A stretch of DNA of 48,508 nucleotides from Marinitenerispora sediminis. GTDB lineage: Bacteria; Actinomycetota; Actinomycetes; Streptosporangiales; Streptosporangiaceae. Of the stretch, positions 14,201 through 22,122 are shown piece by piece. Made by a program: the position numbers and the translations under genes. Every line of letters begins with the position of its first letter. The first letter of the stretch is position 1. The stretch spans positions 1 through 48,508 of the forward strand of contig NZ_QEIO01000089.1 of NCBI RefSeq assembly GCF_003336425.1, given 5' to 3'. The notes beneath the pieces are model-generated. The model searched no databases. It worked only from the letters and a program-made list of their open reading frames with translations, and was not told the DNA's origin.

Positions 14201-15172
14201 ATGACGGTGGCGAAAGAGGTGAGCGCCGTGTCCCCGCCGGCTCCGCCCCCCGAGCACGACAACGTGCTGCGGGTCCACGACATGCGCATGCGCTACGGGC
14301 AGCGGGACGTCCTGAAGGGCGTCGGATTCACCGCCCGGAAGGGCGAGGTGCTGACCCTGCTCGGTCCCAACGGTGCGGGCAAGACCACGACCATCGAGAT
14401 CCTGGAGGGGTTCCGGACGCCCTCGGCCGGCGAGATCGAGGTGCTGGGAGTCGACCCGGCACGCGGCGACGAGCGGTGGCGTTCGCGCCTCGGGGTGGTG
14501 CTGCAGTCCTGGCGGGACCACGGCAAGTGGCGGGTGCGCGAGCTGCTCGGGCACATGGGCCGCTACTACGCGCCCTACAGCACCCCCGAGCGGCGCCGGC
14601 CGCGCGACCTCGACGAACTCATCGAGACGGTCGGCCTGACCGAGCATGCCGACAAGCGCGTCTCCACCCTGTCGGGCGGCCAGCGCCGCCGGCTGGATGT
14701 CGCCATCGGCATCATCGGCCGTCCCGAGCTGCTGTTCCTCGACGAGCCCACCGCAGGATTCGACCCCCAGGCGCGCCGGGACTTCCACGACCTGGTGCAC
14801 CGCCTCTCCGACGAGGACGACACCACCATCCTGCTCACCACACACGACCTGGACGAGGCCGAGAAGCTCGCCGACCGCATCCTGATCCTCGCCGGCGGCC
14901 GCATCGTGGCCGACGGCAGCGCGGACGAGCTCGCCCGGCAGGTGCGGCGGGAGGCCGAGGTGCGGTGGACGCGCGACGGCCAGCGTTTCGTCCACGCGAC
15001 CCCCGACGCCACCCGCTTCGTCCGGGAGCTGTTCGCCCAGCACGGCGACGACGTCGCGGACCTGGAGGTGCGGCGGGCCAGCCTGGAGGACGTCTACATG
15101 GACATGGTGCGGCGGCACGAGAGCGGGCACGCCGACGCGGCTACCGGCGGTTTCGAGGAGGCGGCCCGATGA
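14201..15172 (+). CDS. ABC transporter ATP-binding protein (ABC-2 exporter type)
   Basis: A 323-residue ATPase of the DrrA-like drug/lipid exporter class. The nucleotide-binding domain shows the Walker A motif LGPNGAGKTTT (about residues 57-67), the Q-loop VVLQSW, the signature STLSGGQRRRLDVAIG, the Walker B motif LLFLDEPTAGFDP and the switch TTHDLDEAEKLADR. A C-terminal domain of about 90 residues follows (RQVRREAEVRWTRDG to ASLEDVYMDMV), usual for this class. The ATG at 14201 follows CGAGGAAG. The stop overlaps the permease start (ATGA). The cargo is unknown; a drug, lipid or peptide are options. Confidence 0.9.
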   Translation: MTVAKEVSAVSPPAPPPEHDNVLRVHDMRMRYGQRDVLKGVGFTARKGEVLTLLGPNGAGKTTTIEILEGFRTPSAGEIEVLGVDPARGDERWRSRLGVVLQSWRDHGKWRVRELLGHMGRYYAPYSTPERRRPRDLDELIETVGLTEHADKRVSTLSGGQRRRLDVAIGIIGRPELLFLDEPTAGFDPQARRDFHDLVHRLSDEDDTTILLTTHDLDEAEKLADRILILAGGRIVADGSADELARQVRREAEVRWTRDGQRFVHATPDATRFVRELFAQHGDDVADLEVRRASLEDVYMDMVRRHESGHADAATGGFEEAAR

Positions 15173-16020
15173 ACACGCTGTTCACCATCCGGCTCGGACT
15201 GGCCCGCGGCTGGATCGAGTTCCGGCAGACGTTCACCAGCGCGCAGGACCTGTGGTCCTACCTGGGCAACAGCGTGGTCTTCCTCGCGGTCCTGGTCTTC
15301 TTGCGCGGCGGCACGGTCGAGGGGACGCCGATCTCGGTGGCCGCGATGTCGATGCCGGGCGTGCTCGGCATGCTGCTCCTCTTCGGCGGCGTGCTGGCGA
15401 CGATGCAGCTCCTCACGACCGAGCGGGAGGACGGCACGCTGCTGCGGGCCAAGGCGATGCCGCACGGCATGGGCGGCTACCTCGTCGGCAAGCTGCTGCA
15501 CGTGTCGCTGATGACGATCGCGAGCATGGCCATCGTGCTGCTGCCCGGCCTGTTCGTCCTCGACGGGCTGATGGAGCGCGGGCTGTCCGGGATTCCCACG
15601 CTGGTGTGGGTGACGCTGCTGGGCCTGCTCGCCACGCTGCCCTACGGAGCGATCCTCGGTTCGCTGTTCGGCAGCCCGCGGGCGGCGGTCGCCGCGGTCA
15701 TGCTGCCCCTGATGGGGCTCATCGTCATCTCGGGCATCTTCTTCCCGATCAGCGTCCTGCCGGAGCCGGTGCAGTGGACCGCCCAGGTTTTCCCGCTGTA
15801 CTGGCTGGGGCTGGGCCTGCGGTCCGCGTTCCTGCCGGACACCGCGCTGCCGGCCGAGATCGGCGAGTCGTGGCGGCACCTGGAGACCGCGGGGGTGCTG
15901 GGTCTGTGGGCGGTCGTGGGGCTGCTCATCGCGCCGGCCGTGCTGCGCCGGATGGCGCGCCGGGAGTCCGGGACCGCGCTGGAGCGGCGCCGGCACCGTG
16001 CGATGCAGCGCGTCGGCTGA
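15169..16020 (+). CDS. ABC-2 type transporter permease
   Basis: A 283-residue membrane protein, six predicted helices, of the ABC-2 permease family. The N-terminus ARGWIEFRQTFTSAQDLWSYLGNSVVFLAVLVF leads into SMPGVLGMLLLFGGVLATMQLLTTEREDGTLLRAKAMPHG, the conserved cytoplasmic coupling stretch. LPLMGLIVISGIFFPISVLPEPVQWTAQVFPLYWLGLGLR is the usual late loop-helix region. The start at 15169 overlaps the ATPase stop by four bases, so the two are one exporter of 2+2 stoichiometry. Confidence 0.9.
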   Translation: MNTLFTIRLGLARGWIEFRQTFTSAQDLWSYLGNSVVFLAVLVFLRGGTVEGTPISVAAMSMPGVLGMLLLFGGVLATMQLLTTEREDGTLLRAKAMPHGMGGYLVGKLLHVSLMTIASMAIVLLPGLFVLDGLMERGLSGIPTLVWVTLLGLLATLPYGAILGSLFGSPRAAVAAVMLPLMGLIVISGIFFPISVLPEPVQWTAQVFPLYWLGLGLRSAFLPDTALPAEIGESWRHLETAGVLGLWAVVGLLIAPAVLRRMARRESGTALERRRHRAMQRVG

Positions 16021-16109
16021 TCCCGCGGGCCGCCGACCCATCCCGTGGCCGGACGCTGCCGCCTGCGGCGGTGTCCGGTGGGCGGGCCGGAAATCTAGGA
16101 TGGAGCGCC

Positions 16110-16388
16110 GTGGTGGACACACGGGAGCCGGGCACGCAGCGGAGGTCGAAGGCCGGGGTGGCGAGCGAGACGATCTACAACCGGATCGCCGTGCTGCGCA
16201 CGGAGCGCGGGATCTCCCGCCGGCAGCTCGCCGAGGCGCTCGGTGTGCACTACCAGACCGTGGGCTACCTGGAGCGGGGCGAGTACAGTCCGAGCCTGCA
16301 CCTGGCGCTGCGGATCGCGGCGTACTTCGAGGTGCCGGTCGAGGTGGTGTTCTCGACCGCTCCGTTCCCCCGGATCGGCAGCGCGTAG
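16110..16388 (+). CDS. Small XRE-family transcriptional regulator
   Basis: A 92-residue protein with one Cro/CI-type helix-turn-helix: IYNRIAVLRTERGISRRQLAEALGVHYQTVGYLERGEYSPSLHLALRIAAYFEVPVEVVFS. This compact form often follows ABC-2 exporter genes, as here 89 bp after the permease. GTG 16110 is chosen because GGATGGAG lies five bases upstream; GTG 16113 is an alternative. It is a candidate ligand of the tandem near-palindromes before the ATPase gene, but this is inference. Confidence 0.83.
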   Translation: MVDTREPGTQRRSKAGVASETIYNRIAVLRTERGISRRQLAEALGVHYQTVGYLERGEYSPSLHLALRIAAYFEVPVEVVFSTAPFPRIGSA

Positions 16389-16412
16389 CCGGGCGGACGC
16401 AGCCGGCCCGCC

Positions 16413-16453
16413 GCTGCTCCCGTGCCCGGTGCCGGACCGGGCACGGGAGCAGC
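16413..16453. terminator. Strong bidirectional terminator hairpin
   Basis: An 18-bp perfect stem, with arms at 16413-16430 and 16436-16453 around a 5-nt loop (GCCGG). It separates the rightward XRE gene from the leftward aldolase gene and could end both transcripts. Confidence 0.7.
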
Positions 16454-16492
16454 GCCGTGCAGGGGAGTCTGCCCGACCGTCCGTGAGCAGCA

Positions 16493-17140
16493 CTACGGCC
16501 AGATGTCCGGCCCGCCCCAGCCGTAGCCGTCGCGCCGCCGGACCTCGGCCAGTTCGTCCTCCGACAGCACCCGGGGCTCGCCGATGGCCCGGGCGCGGAC
16601 GTACACGCCGCACAGCCACTCCAGCAGCCGGGCGTGCTCCAGCGCCTCACCGAGGTCGCGGCCGATCGCGACCCCGCCGTGGTTGGCGAGCAGCGCCGCG
16701 CGCTTGGCCTTGAGCGCCTTGCACACCTGGTCGGACAGCTCCGCCGTCCCGTAGGTGGCGTACGGGGCGACCGGGACCGCGCCGCCGAGCGCGGCGGCGC
16801 GGTGGTGGACGGGCGGCAGTTCGGCCAGCACGGCCGACACGGCGGCGGTGTTCTCGCCGTGCGCGTGCACCACGGCGCCGGCGTCGGTGGTGCGGTAGAT
16901 CCCCATGTGCAGCGTGGTCTCGGCGGCGGGCTCCCGCCGGCCCTCCAGCAGCCGGCCGTCGAGGGCGAGCACCGGGCAGTCCCCGGGGTCCAGCCGGTCG
17001 AGGGCCACCCCGGCGGGGGTGAGCACGACGAGGTCCCCGGCCCGGGTGCTGACCGTGCCGGCCCCGCCACCCGCGATGCCGGCGTCGACCAGGCGGCGCG
17101 CGGTCAGGCAGACATCCCTGCGTTCTTGCTCCAGCAACAT
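16493..17140 (-). CDS. Class II aldolase/adducin family protein (FucA-like)
   Basis: A 215-residue class II aldolase-fold protein, related to L-fuculose-1-phosphate aldolase and L-ribulose-5-phosphate 4-epimerase. Metal ligands and catalytic residues are visible: the acid in EPAAETTLHMG (about residues 71-81), the pair in VVHAHGENT (about residues 90-98) and the third His in LANHGGVAIG. The phosphate-binding loop reads AGGGAGTVSTRAGD. It has the usual length for the family. The ATG at 17140 follows CGAGGGATC. A possible iron box lies 38-56 bp upstream. Substrate is unknown; phosphorylated pentose or deoxyhexose is typical. Confidence 0.85.
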   Translation of the reverse strand: MLLEQERRDVCLTARRLVDAGIAGGGAGTVSTRAGDLVVLTPAGVALDRLDPGDCPVLALDGRLLEGRREPAAETTLHMGIYRTTDAGAVVHAHGENTAAVSAVLAELPPVHHRAAALGGAVPVAPYATYGTAELSDQVCKALKAKRAALLANHGGVAIGRDLGEALEHARLLEWLCGVYVRARAIGEPRVLSEDELAEVRRRDGYGWGGPDIWP

Positions 17141-17488
17141 GATCCCTCGAACGGTCGCCGGGCGGGTCAGGGCTCGGTCAGGTTAGGCTCGCCTGCCCAC
17201 GGTAACCCGGCAGGGCGGGGGTTCGTCCAGTCGGATCCGACGACGGATGCGCTCGGCCGGGCACTGCTCCCCGCGACGGTGGGCATCGGGCGCACGGCGG
17301 CCGGATTCCGTCCCGGCGATGGCCACGTTGGGTAGCCGCCTCCGGCGAGCGGGTGGGAAGCCGACCATCACCCTATATGCGGCTTATTGGCGTTCGTGCA
17401 GGTCATCGGGCAAGTTGTGAAAGATGTCGGAAATGTAAAAGAAAGTAGGCTTTCGTTTGTTGTGACTTTCCACGGGCAGACCCGTTCC
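17141..17488. other. Divergent regulatory region, aldolase and betaine genes
   Basis: About 350 bp without a gene. The left third contains the iron-box-like sequence; the stretch 17370-17465 is strikingly A/T-rich for this genome, with TATATG at 17374 and TTGTGA at 17415, and probably holds the promoter of the choline oxidation genes. A small hairpin (ACGGG-CAGA-CCCGT, 17472-17485) directly precedes the GTG of the aldehyde dehydrogenase gene. Confidence 0.45.
17178..17196 (-). promoter_or_regulatory. Possible iron box (IdeR/DmdR type)
   Basis: The plus-strand 19-mer TCAGGTTAGGCTCGCCTGC matches the actinobacterial iron-box consensus TTAGGTTAGGCTAACCTAA at 14 of 19 positions, including the whole AGGTTAGGCT core and the CCT of the right arm. 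It lies 38-56 bp upstream of the aldolase ATG, where a repressor would block transcription. Confidence 0.45.
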
Positions 17489-19015
17489 GTGACGCAACCG
17501 TACGTAACGCTTCCCGCTCGGCCGTACCTGTCACCGCCCGGGGCGGCGCAGGCCGCGAGCCTGTACGTCGACGGCGCCTGGCGCGGCGCGGCCGCCGGCG
17601 GGTTGCGGGAGATCCGCAACCCCTACGACGCCTCGGTCCTCACCGTGGTGAGCGAGGCGGACACCGAGGACGCCGCCGCGGCCGTCGCGGCCGCCCGCGC
17701 CGCGTTCGACGGGGGCGACTGGCGGCGCCGGCCCGCCGCCGAGCGCGGTGAGGTCCTCACCCGCATCGCCGACCTGCTGCAGCGCGACCGCGCCGAGATC
17801 GCGCTCATGGAGTCCCTGGACACCGGCAAGACCCTGCCCGAGGGCGAGATCGACGTCGACGACGTCACCGCCGTCTTCCGGTACTACGCCGGCCTCGCCG
17901 ACAAGGACGCTGGCCGGGTCGTCCCGGCCCCCGAGGGCATCCTCAGCCGGGTGGTCTACGAGCCCGTGGGCGTCTGCGCCATGATCACGCCCTGGAACTA
18001 CCCCCTGCTCCAATTGGCCTGGAAGATGGCGCCCGCCCTCGCCGCCGGCAACACCATGGTGGTCAAGCCGAGCGAGGTCACCCCCGTCACCACGGCGAAG
18101 CTCGTCGACCTCGCCACCGAGGCCGGGGTGCCGCCCGGAGTCGTCAACCTCGTGCTCGGCGCGGGCGGGACCGTCGGTGCCGCGCTCGTGGAGAGCCCCG
18201 GCGTCGACCTCGTCTCCTTCACCGGCGGACTCGCCACCGGCCGGCGCATCATGGCGAGCGCCGCCGCGACCGTCAAGAAGGTGGCGCTGGAGCTGGGCGG
18301 CAAGAACCCCAACATCGTGTTCGACGACGTCGACCTCGACACGGCGGTCGACTACGCGCTCAGCGCCGCGTTCTTCCACTCCGGCCAGGTGTGCTCCGCC
18401 GGCGCCCGGCTCATCGTGCACGAGTCCGTCCACGACGCGTTCACCGCGGAACTCGCCCGGCGGGCCGACCGGATCCGCATCGGATGCGGCCAGGAGAAGG
18501 GCGTCCAAGCCGGCCCGCTGGTGTCGGCCGAGCACCGCGCCAAGGTCGAGGCCGCCGTGGCCCGCGGCGTCGAGGAGGGGGCCCGGCTGCTCGCGGGCGG
18601 TGTCCGGCCGGCGGAGCCGGAACTCGCCGACGGGTACTTCTTCCGCCCCACCGTCTTCGTCGACTGCGACCGCGGCATGGACATCGTGCGCCAGGAGGTC
18701 TTCGGCCCGGTCGTCACCGTCGAGAGGTTCCGCACCGAGGCCGAGGCGGTCGAACTCGGCAACGACACCGAGTACGGGCTGTCCGGCGGCGTGTGGACGA
18801 ACGACCCCGCGCGCGGCGAACGCGTCGCCGCGGCGCTGCGGCACGGCACGGTCTGGATCAACGACTACGGCCCCTACTTCCCCGGGGCCGAATGGGGCGG
18901 CTTCAAGCGCTCCGGCGTCGGCCGCGAACTCGGCCAGGCGGGGCTGGACGAGTACCGGGAGGCCAAGCACATCTACCGCAACTTCGAGCCGCGGCCCCAG
19001 GGCTGGTTCTCCTGA
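17489..19015 (+). CDS. betB: Betaine aldehyde dehydrogenase-like aldehyde dehydrogenase
   Basis: A 508-residue NAD(P)-dependent aldehyde dehydrogenase that probably oxidises betaine aldehyde to glycine betaine. Motifs are ITPWNYPLLQLAWKMAPALAAGNT (nucleotide site), VSFTGGLATG, the general base in LELGGKNPNIVFDD (about residue 267), the catalytic Cys in HSGQVCSAGARL (about residue 301), RQEVFGPVVTVE and FPGAEWGGFKRSGVGRELG. The start is GTG 17489, in front of TQPYVTLPARPYL; the ribosome-binding site is weak and an earlier in-frame start exists in the A/T-rich leader. The role rests mainly on context: a choline-dehydrogenase-type GMC gene and a glycine betaine ABC transporter follow on the same strand. 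Confidence 0.85.
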   Translation: MTQPYVTLPARPYLSPPGAAQAASLYVDGAWRGAAAGGLREIRNPYDASVLTVVSEADTEDAAAAVAAARAAFDGGDWRRRPAAERGEVLTRIADLLQRDRAEIALMESLDTGKTLPEGEIDVDDVTAVFRYYAGLADKDAGRVVPAPEGILSRVVYEPVGVCAMITPWNYPLLQLAWKMAPALAAGNTMVVKPSEVTPVTTAKLVDLATEAGVPPGVVNLVLGAGGTVGAALVESPGVDLVSFTGGLATGRRIMASAAATVKKVALELGGKNPNIVFDDVDLDTAVDYALSAAFFHSGQVCSAGARLIVHESVHDAFTAELARRADRIRIGCGQEKGVQAGPLVSAEHRAKVEAAVARGVEEGARLLAGGVRPAEPELADGYFFRPTVFVDCDRGMDIVRQEVFGPVVTVERFRTEAEAVELGNDTEYGLSGGVWTNDPARGERVAAALRHGTVWINDYGPYFPGAEWGGFKRSGVGRELGQAGLDEYREAKHIYRNFEPRPQGWFS

Positions 19016-19115
19016 CCCGTCCCCTCCCAGACCGCCCGCCCGCTCCGGGCGACCGCGCCGCGGCCCGCCCGCGCCTGACCGCCGCGCCGCCGCCCCCACC
19101 CGAAAGGAGAGCTGC

Positions 19116-20654
19116 GTGTCCGCAGCGGAGACGTTCGACTACGTGATCGTCGGCGGAGGCACCGCCGGCTCCGTGCTCGCCAACCGGCTGACCGAGGACC
19201 CGGGCACCACCGTCTGCGTGATCGAGGGCGGCCCCTCCGACGTCGGGCTGGAGCGGGTGCTCCGGCTGCGGAACTGGCTGGACCTGCTGGGCGGCGACCT
19301 CGACTACGACTACCCCACCGTCGAGCAGCCGCGCGGCAACTCCCATATCCGGCACTCCCGCGCGCGTGTGCTGGGCGGCTGCTCCTCGCACAACACGCTG
19401 ATCAGCTTCCGGCCGTTCGCGCGCGACCTCGACGAGTGGGTCGCCGCCGGCGCGGCCGGCTGGGACAACGCCACCGTGCAGTCCTACGCCGACCGCATCC
19501 GGTGCAACATCGTCCCCGTCGCGCCGAAGGACCGCAACGACCTGGTCAAGGACTGGATCACCGCGTCCGCGAAGGCCACCGGCGTCCCGATCGTCGAGGA
19601 CTTCAACGCGCTCACCTCGCACGGCGGCGGGTTCCACGACGGGGTCGGCTTCCTGTCTGTCGCCTACGACCCCTACAGCGGCCACCGCTCGTCGGCGTCG
19701 GTCGCCTACCTGCACCCCGTCATCGGCCGCCGCGCCAACCTCACCCTGCTCACGGAGACGTGGGCCGGCCGGCTCGTCCTCACCGGCGACCGCGCCACCG
19801 GGGTGGAGGTGCGCACCCCGTCCGGTGAACGCAAGGTGGTGGCCGCCGAGCGGGAGGTGGTGCTCTGCGCCGGAGCGATCGACACGCCGCGGCTGCTGCT
19901 GCACTCCGGGATCGGCCCCGCGGCCGACCTGCGCGCCGTCGGCGTCGGTGTCCGGCACGACCTGCCGGGCGTGGGGGAGCACCTGCTCGACCACCCCGAG
20001 TCGATCATCATGTGGGAGACGCACGGCCCGGTGCCCGAGAACACCGTCATGGACTCCGACGCCGCCCTGTTCGTCCGCCGTGACACCCGGGATCCGCGCC
20101 CGGACCTGATGTTCCACATCTACCAGATCCCCTTCGCCGACAACACGGCCCGGCTCGGCTACGACGTGCCCGAACACGCCATCTGCATGACGCCGAACAT
20201 CCCCCGGTCCCGCTCGCGCGGCCGCCTGTGGCTGACGAGCTCCGACCCCGCGGTCAAGCCGGCGCTGGACTTCCGCTACTTCACCGACCCCGACGGCTAC
20301 GACGCCCGGACCATCGTGGACGGGTTGAAGATCGCGCGGGAGATCGCGGCCACCGAGCCGTTCCGCTCCTGGCTGAAGCGCGAGGTGGCCCCCGGGCCGG
20401 CGGTCACCGGCGACGAGGCGCTGTCGGAGTACGGCCGCCGCGCCGCGCACACCGTCTACCACCCCGCCGGCACCTGCAAGATGGGCGCCGCCGACGATCC
20501 GACCGCGGTGGTCGATCCAGAACTCCGGGTGCGCGGTCTGCGCGGCCTCCGCGTCGCCGACGCGTCGGTCTTCCCGACCATGCCGTCGCCGAACCCCATG
20601 GTCACCGTACTCGCGATCGGCGAGCGCGCGGCCGACCTGATCCGAGCGGGGTGA
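19116..20654 (+). CDS. betA: GMC-family FAD oxidoreductase, probable choline dehydrogenase
   Basis: A 512-residue flavoprotein of the glucose-methanol-choline family. It has the N-terminal ADP-binding motif YVIVGGGTAGSVLANRL (about residues 9-25), the flavin-contact VLGGCSSHNTLI, the GMC signature GAIDTPRLLLHSGIGP, and the C-terminal active site with VYHPAGTCKMGA followed by VRGLRGLRVADASVFPTMPS. It probably oxidises choline to betaine aldehyde for the enzyme encoded 100 bp upstream. The GTG at 19116 follows AAGGAGAG. GMC enzymes are hard to assign by motif, so another alcohol is possible. Confidence 0.82.
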   Translation: MSAAETFDYVIVGGGTAGSVLANRLTEDPGTTVCVIEGGPSDVGLERVLRLRNWLDLLGGDLDYDYPTVEQPRGNSHIRHSRARVLGGCSSHNTLISFRPFARDLDEWVAAGAAGWDNATVQSYADRIRCNIVPVAPKDRNDLVKDWITASAKATGVPIVEDFNALTSHGGGFHDGVGFLSVAYDPYSGHRSSASVAYLHPVIGRRANLTLLTETWAGRLVLTGDRATGVEVRTPSGERKVVAAEREVVLCAGAIDTPRLLLHSGIGPAADLRAVGVGVRHDLPGVGEHLLDHPESIIMWETHGPVPENTVMDSDAALFVRRDTRDPRPDLMFHIYQIPFADNTARLGYDVPEHAICMTPNIPRSRSRGRLWLTSSDPAVKPALDFRYFTDPDGYDARTIVDGLKIAREIAATEPFRSWLKREVAPGPAVTGDEALSEYGRRAAHTVYHPAGTCKMGAADDPTAVVDPELRVRGLRGLRVADASVFPTMPSPNPMVTVLAIGERAADLIRAG

Positions 20655-20671
20655 GGCGGAGGGGAGAGACA

Positions 20672-20775
20672 GCCTCCGTGGCGTGAACGGATAAGCGGCC
20701 TCCGTGGCGTGAACGGACGAGCGGCCTCCGTGGCGTGAACGGATAAGCGGCCCTCGTGGCGTGAACGGAGAGCCC
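20672..20775 (+). repeat. Four direct 26-bp tandem repeats
   Basis: Copies start at 20672, 20698, 20724 and 20750, exactly 26 bp apart. The conserved core is CTCCGTGGCGTGAACGGATA with few changes (GACGAG in copy 2, CCTCG in copy 4). They begin 18 bp after the GMC gene stop and contain no unique spacers, so this is not a CRISPR array. The period is not a multiple of three, which argues against a coding repeat. Confidence 0.85.
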
Positions 20776-20844
20776 GACGGCCGCCCGCATACTCCACGGC
20801 CAGCTCCCGCGTTCCCCCGATCCACCCGCAACGCAGAGGCCTCC

Positions 20845-20940
20845 CCGCTCACTGTTCCCCAGGGAATCACCCGTTCACTGCCACGCAGCCAATTTCCCGT
20901 TCACCGCCACGCAGCCGGTTTCCCGTTCACCGCCACGCAG
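20845..20940 (-). repeat. Inverted counterpart array of 26-bp repeats
   Basis: CCGTTCACCGCCACGCAG recurs at 20871 (one change), 20897 and 20923, with a degraded copy at 20845, again every 26 bp. Its reverse complement, CTGCGTGGCGGTGAACGG, is closely related to the core of the array at 20672-20775. The two arrays therefore face each other about 70 bp apart, ending 38 bp before the transporter ATPase ATG. Confidence 0.8.
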
Positions 20941-20978
20941 GCTTCACCCGCACCCGCAGCGGCCCAGAGGAGAGCAGC

Positions 20979-22121
20979 ATGACGTTACCCACCGCCGGCC
21001 TGGCCGACCGACCGCCCACCGGTCGGCCGAAGATCGCCGTCCGCCACCTCTGGAAGGTCTTCGGTCGCGGTGCCGACGCGGTCGTCGGCTCCGAGACCGC
21101 GGGGCTGGACCGCGACACCATCCGCGCGCGCACCGGCTGCACCGTGGCGGTGCGCGATGTCTCCTTCGACGTGCTCCCCGGTGAGATCTTCGTGGTGATG
21201 GGGCTGTCCGGCTCCGGAAAGTCGACCCTCGTCCGGTGCGTGACCCGCCTGATCGAGCCCACCTCCGGGCAGGTCCTGCTGGACGGCGCGGACATCGGCG
21301 CCGCGGGGCCCAAAGAGCTGCGCGAGCTGCGCCGGCACAAGCTGGCCATGGTCTTCCAGCACTTCGGTCTGCTGGCCCACCGCAGGGTCATCGACAACGT
21401 CGCCTACGGCCTGGAGGTCCGCGGCATGCCCCGGCCGCGGCGCTACGAACGGGCCCGGGAGATGATCGAGATGGTCGGGCTGGCCGGCTACGAGGACTCC
21501 CGCCCCGGGCAGCTCAGCGGCGGCATGCAGCAGCGGGTCGGCCTCGCCCGGGCGCTCGCCGTCGACCCCGAGGTGCTGCTGTTCGACGAGCCGTTCAGCG
21601 CGCTCGACCCGCTCATCCGGCGGGACATGCAGCAGGAGGTGCTCAGGCTGCAGCGCGAGCTGCGCAAGACCGCCGTCTTCATCACCCATGACCTGTCCGA
21701 GGCGCTGCGGCTGGGCGACCGGATCGCCATCATGCGCGACGGCGAGCTGGTGCAGGCCGGTACCGCCGAGGAGCTCGTCGGCCGGCCGGCCGACGACTAC
21801 GTCCGCGACTTCGTGCGCGACGTCGCGCGCACCGACGTGCTCACCGCGGGCTGGCTCATGCGCCCGCCCCGCCCGGACGAGCCGCTGGACGGACCGGTGG
21901 CCGCGCCCGGCACCGTGGTCCGCGAGATCGTCCCGATGCTCGCCTCGGGGGGCGCCCCGGTGCGGGTCGTCGCCGGGGAGAGGCTGCTCGGCGTGGTCGG
22001 CGGCGCTGATGTGCTGCGGGTCATCGCCGAGGACCAGGCCGACGAGGTCGGCAGGACCGGACCGGTCCCGACCGCCGGCGCCTCCGGCCCGCCGGGTGCC
22101 GAGCGGCCCGTGGAGGCGTGA
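20979..22121 (+). CDS. Glycine betaine/quaternary amine ABC transporter ATP-binding protein
   Basis: A 380-residue ATPase of the ProV/OpuAA type. The N-terminus [17 protein letters not shown] has the long insert that marks this family, then Walker [15 protein letters not shown] (about residues 74-87), Q-loop [12 protein letters not shown], signature [16 protein letters not shown], Walker [14 protein letters not shown] and switch [15 protein letters not shown]. The C-terminal region (DVLTAGWLM to [15 protein letters not shown]) looks like a single, short CBS-type domain, where ProV/OpuAA have two, used for osmotic sensing. The ATG at 20979 follows AGAGGAGAGC. With the permease and binding protein it forms an importer for osmoprotectants. 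Confidence 0.9.
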   Translation: MTLPTAGLADRPPTGRPKIAVRHLWKVFGRGADAVVGSETAGLDRDTIRARTGCTVAVRDVSFDVLPGEIFVVMGLSGSGKSTLVRCVTRLIEPTSGQVLLDGADIGAAGPKELRELRRHKLAMVFQHFGLLAHRRVIDNVAYGLEVRGMPRPRRYERAREMIEMVGLAGYEDSRPGQLSGGMQQRVGLARALAVDPEVLLFDEPFSALDPLIRRDMQQEVLRLQRELRKTAVFITHDLSEALRLGDRIAIMRDGELVQAGTAEELVGRPADDYVRDFVRDVARTDVLTAGWLMRPPRPDEPLDGPVAAPGTVVREIVPMLASGGAPVRVVAGERLLGVVGGADVLRVIAEDQADEVGRTGPVPTAGASGPPGAERPVEA

Positions 22122-22122
22122 C

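Noticed and set aside
18903-20870. Long minus-strand open frame opposite the GMC oxidoreductase
   Set aside because: Arg/Gly/Val-rich shadow of the real gene; part of it is only translated 26-bp repeats.
20672-20940. CRISPR array
   Set aside because: The 26-bp units are directly adjacent with no unique spacers, they occur in two orientations, and no cas genes are present.
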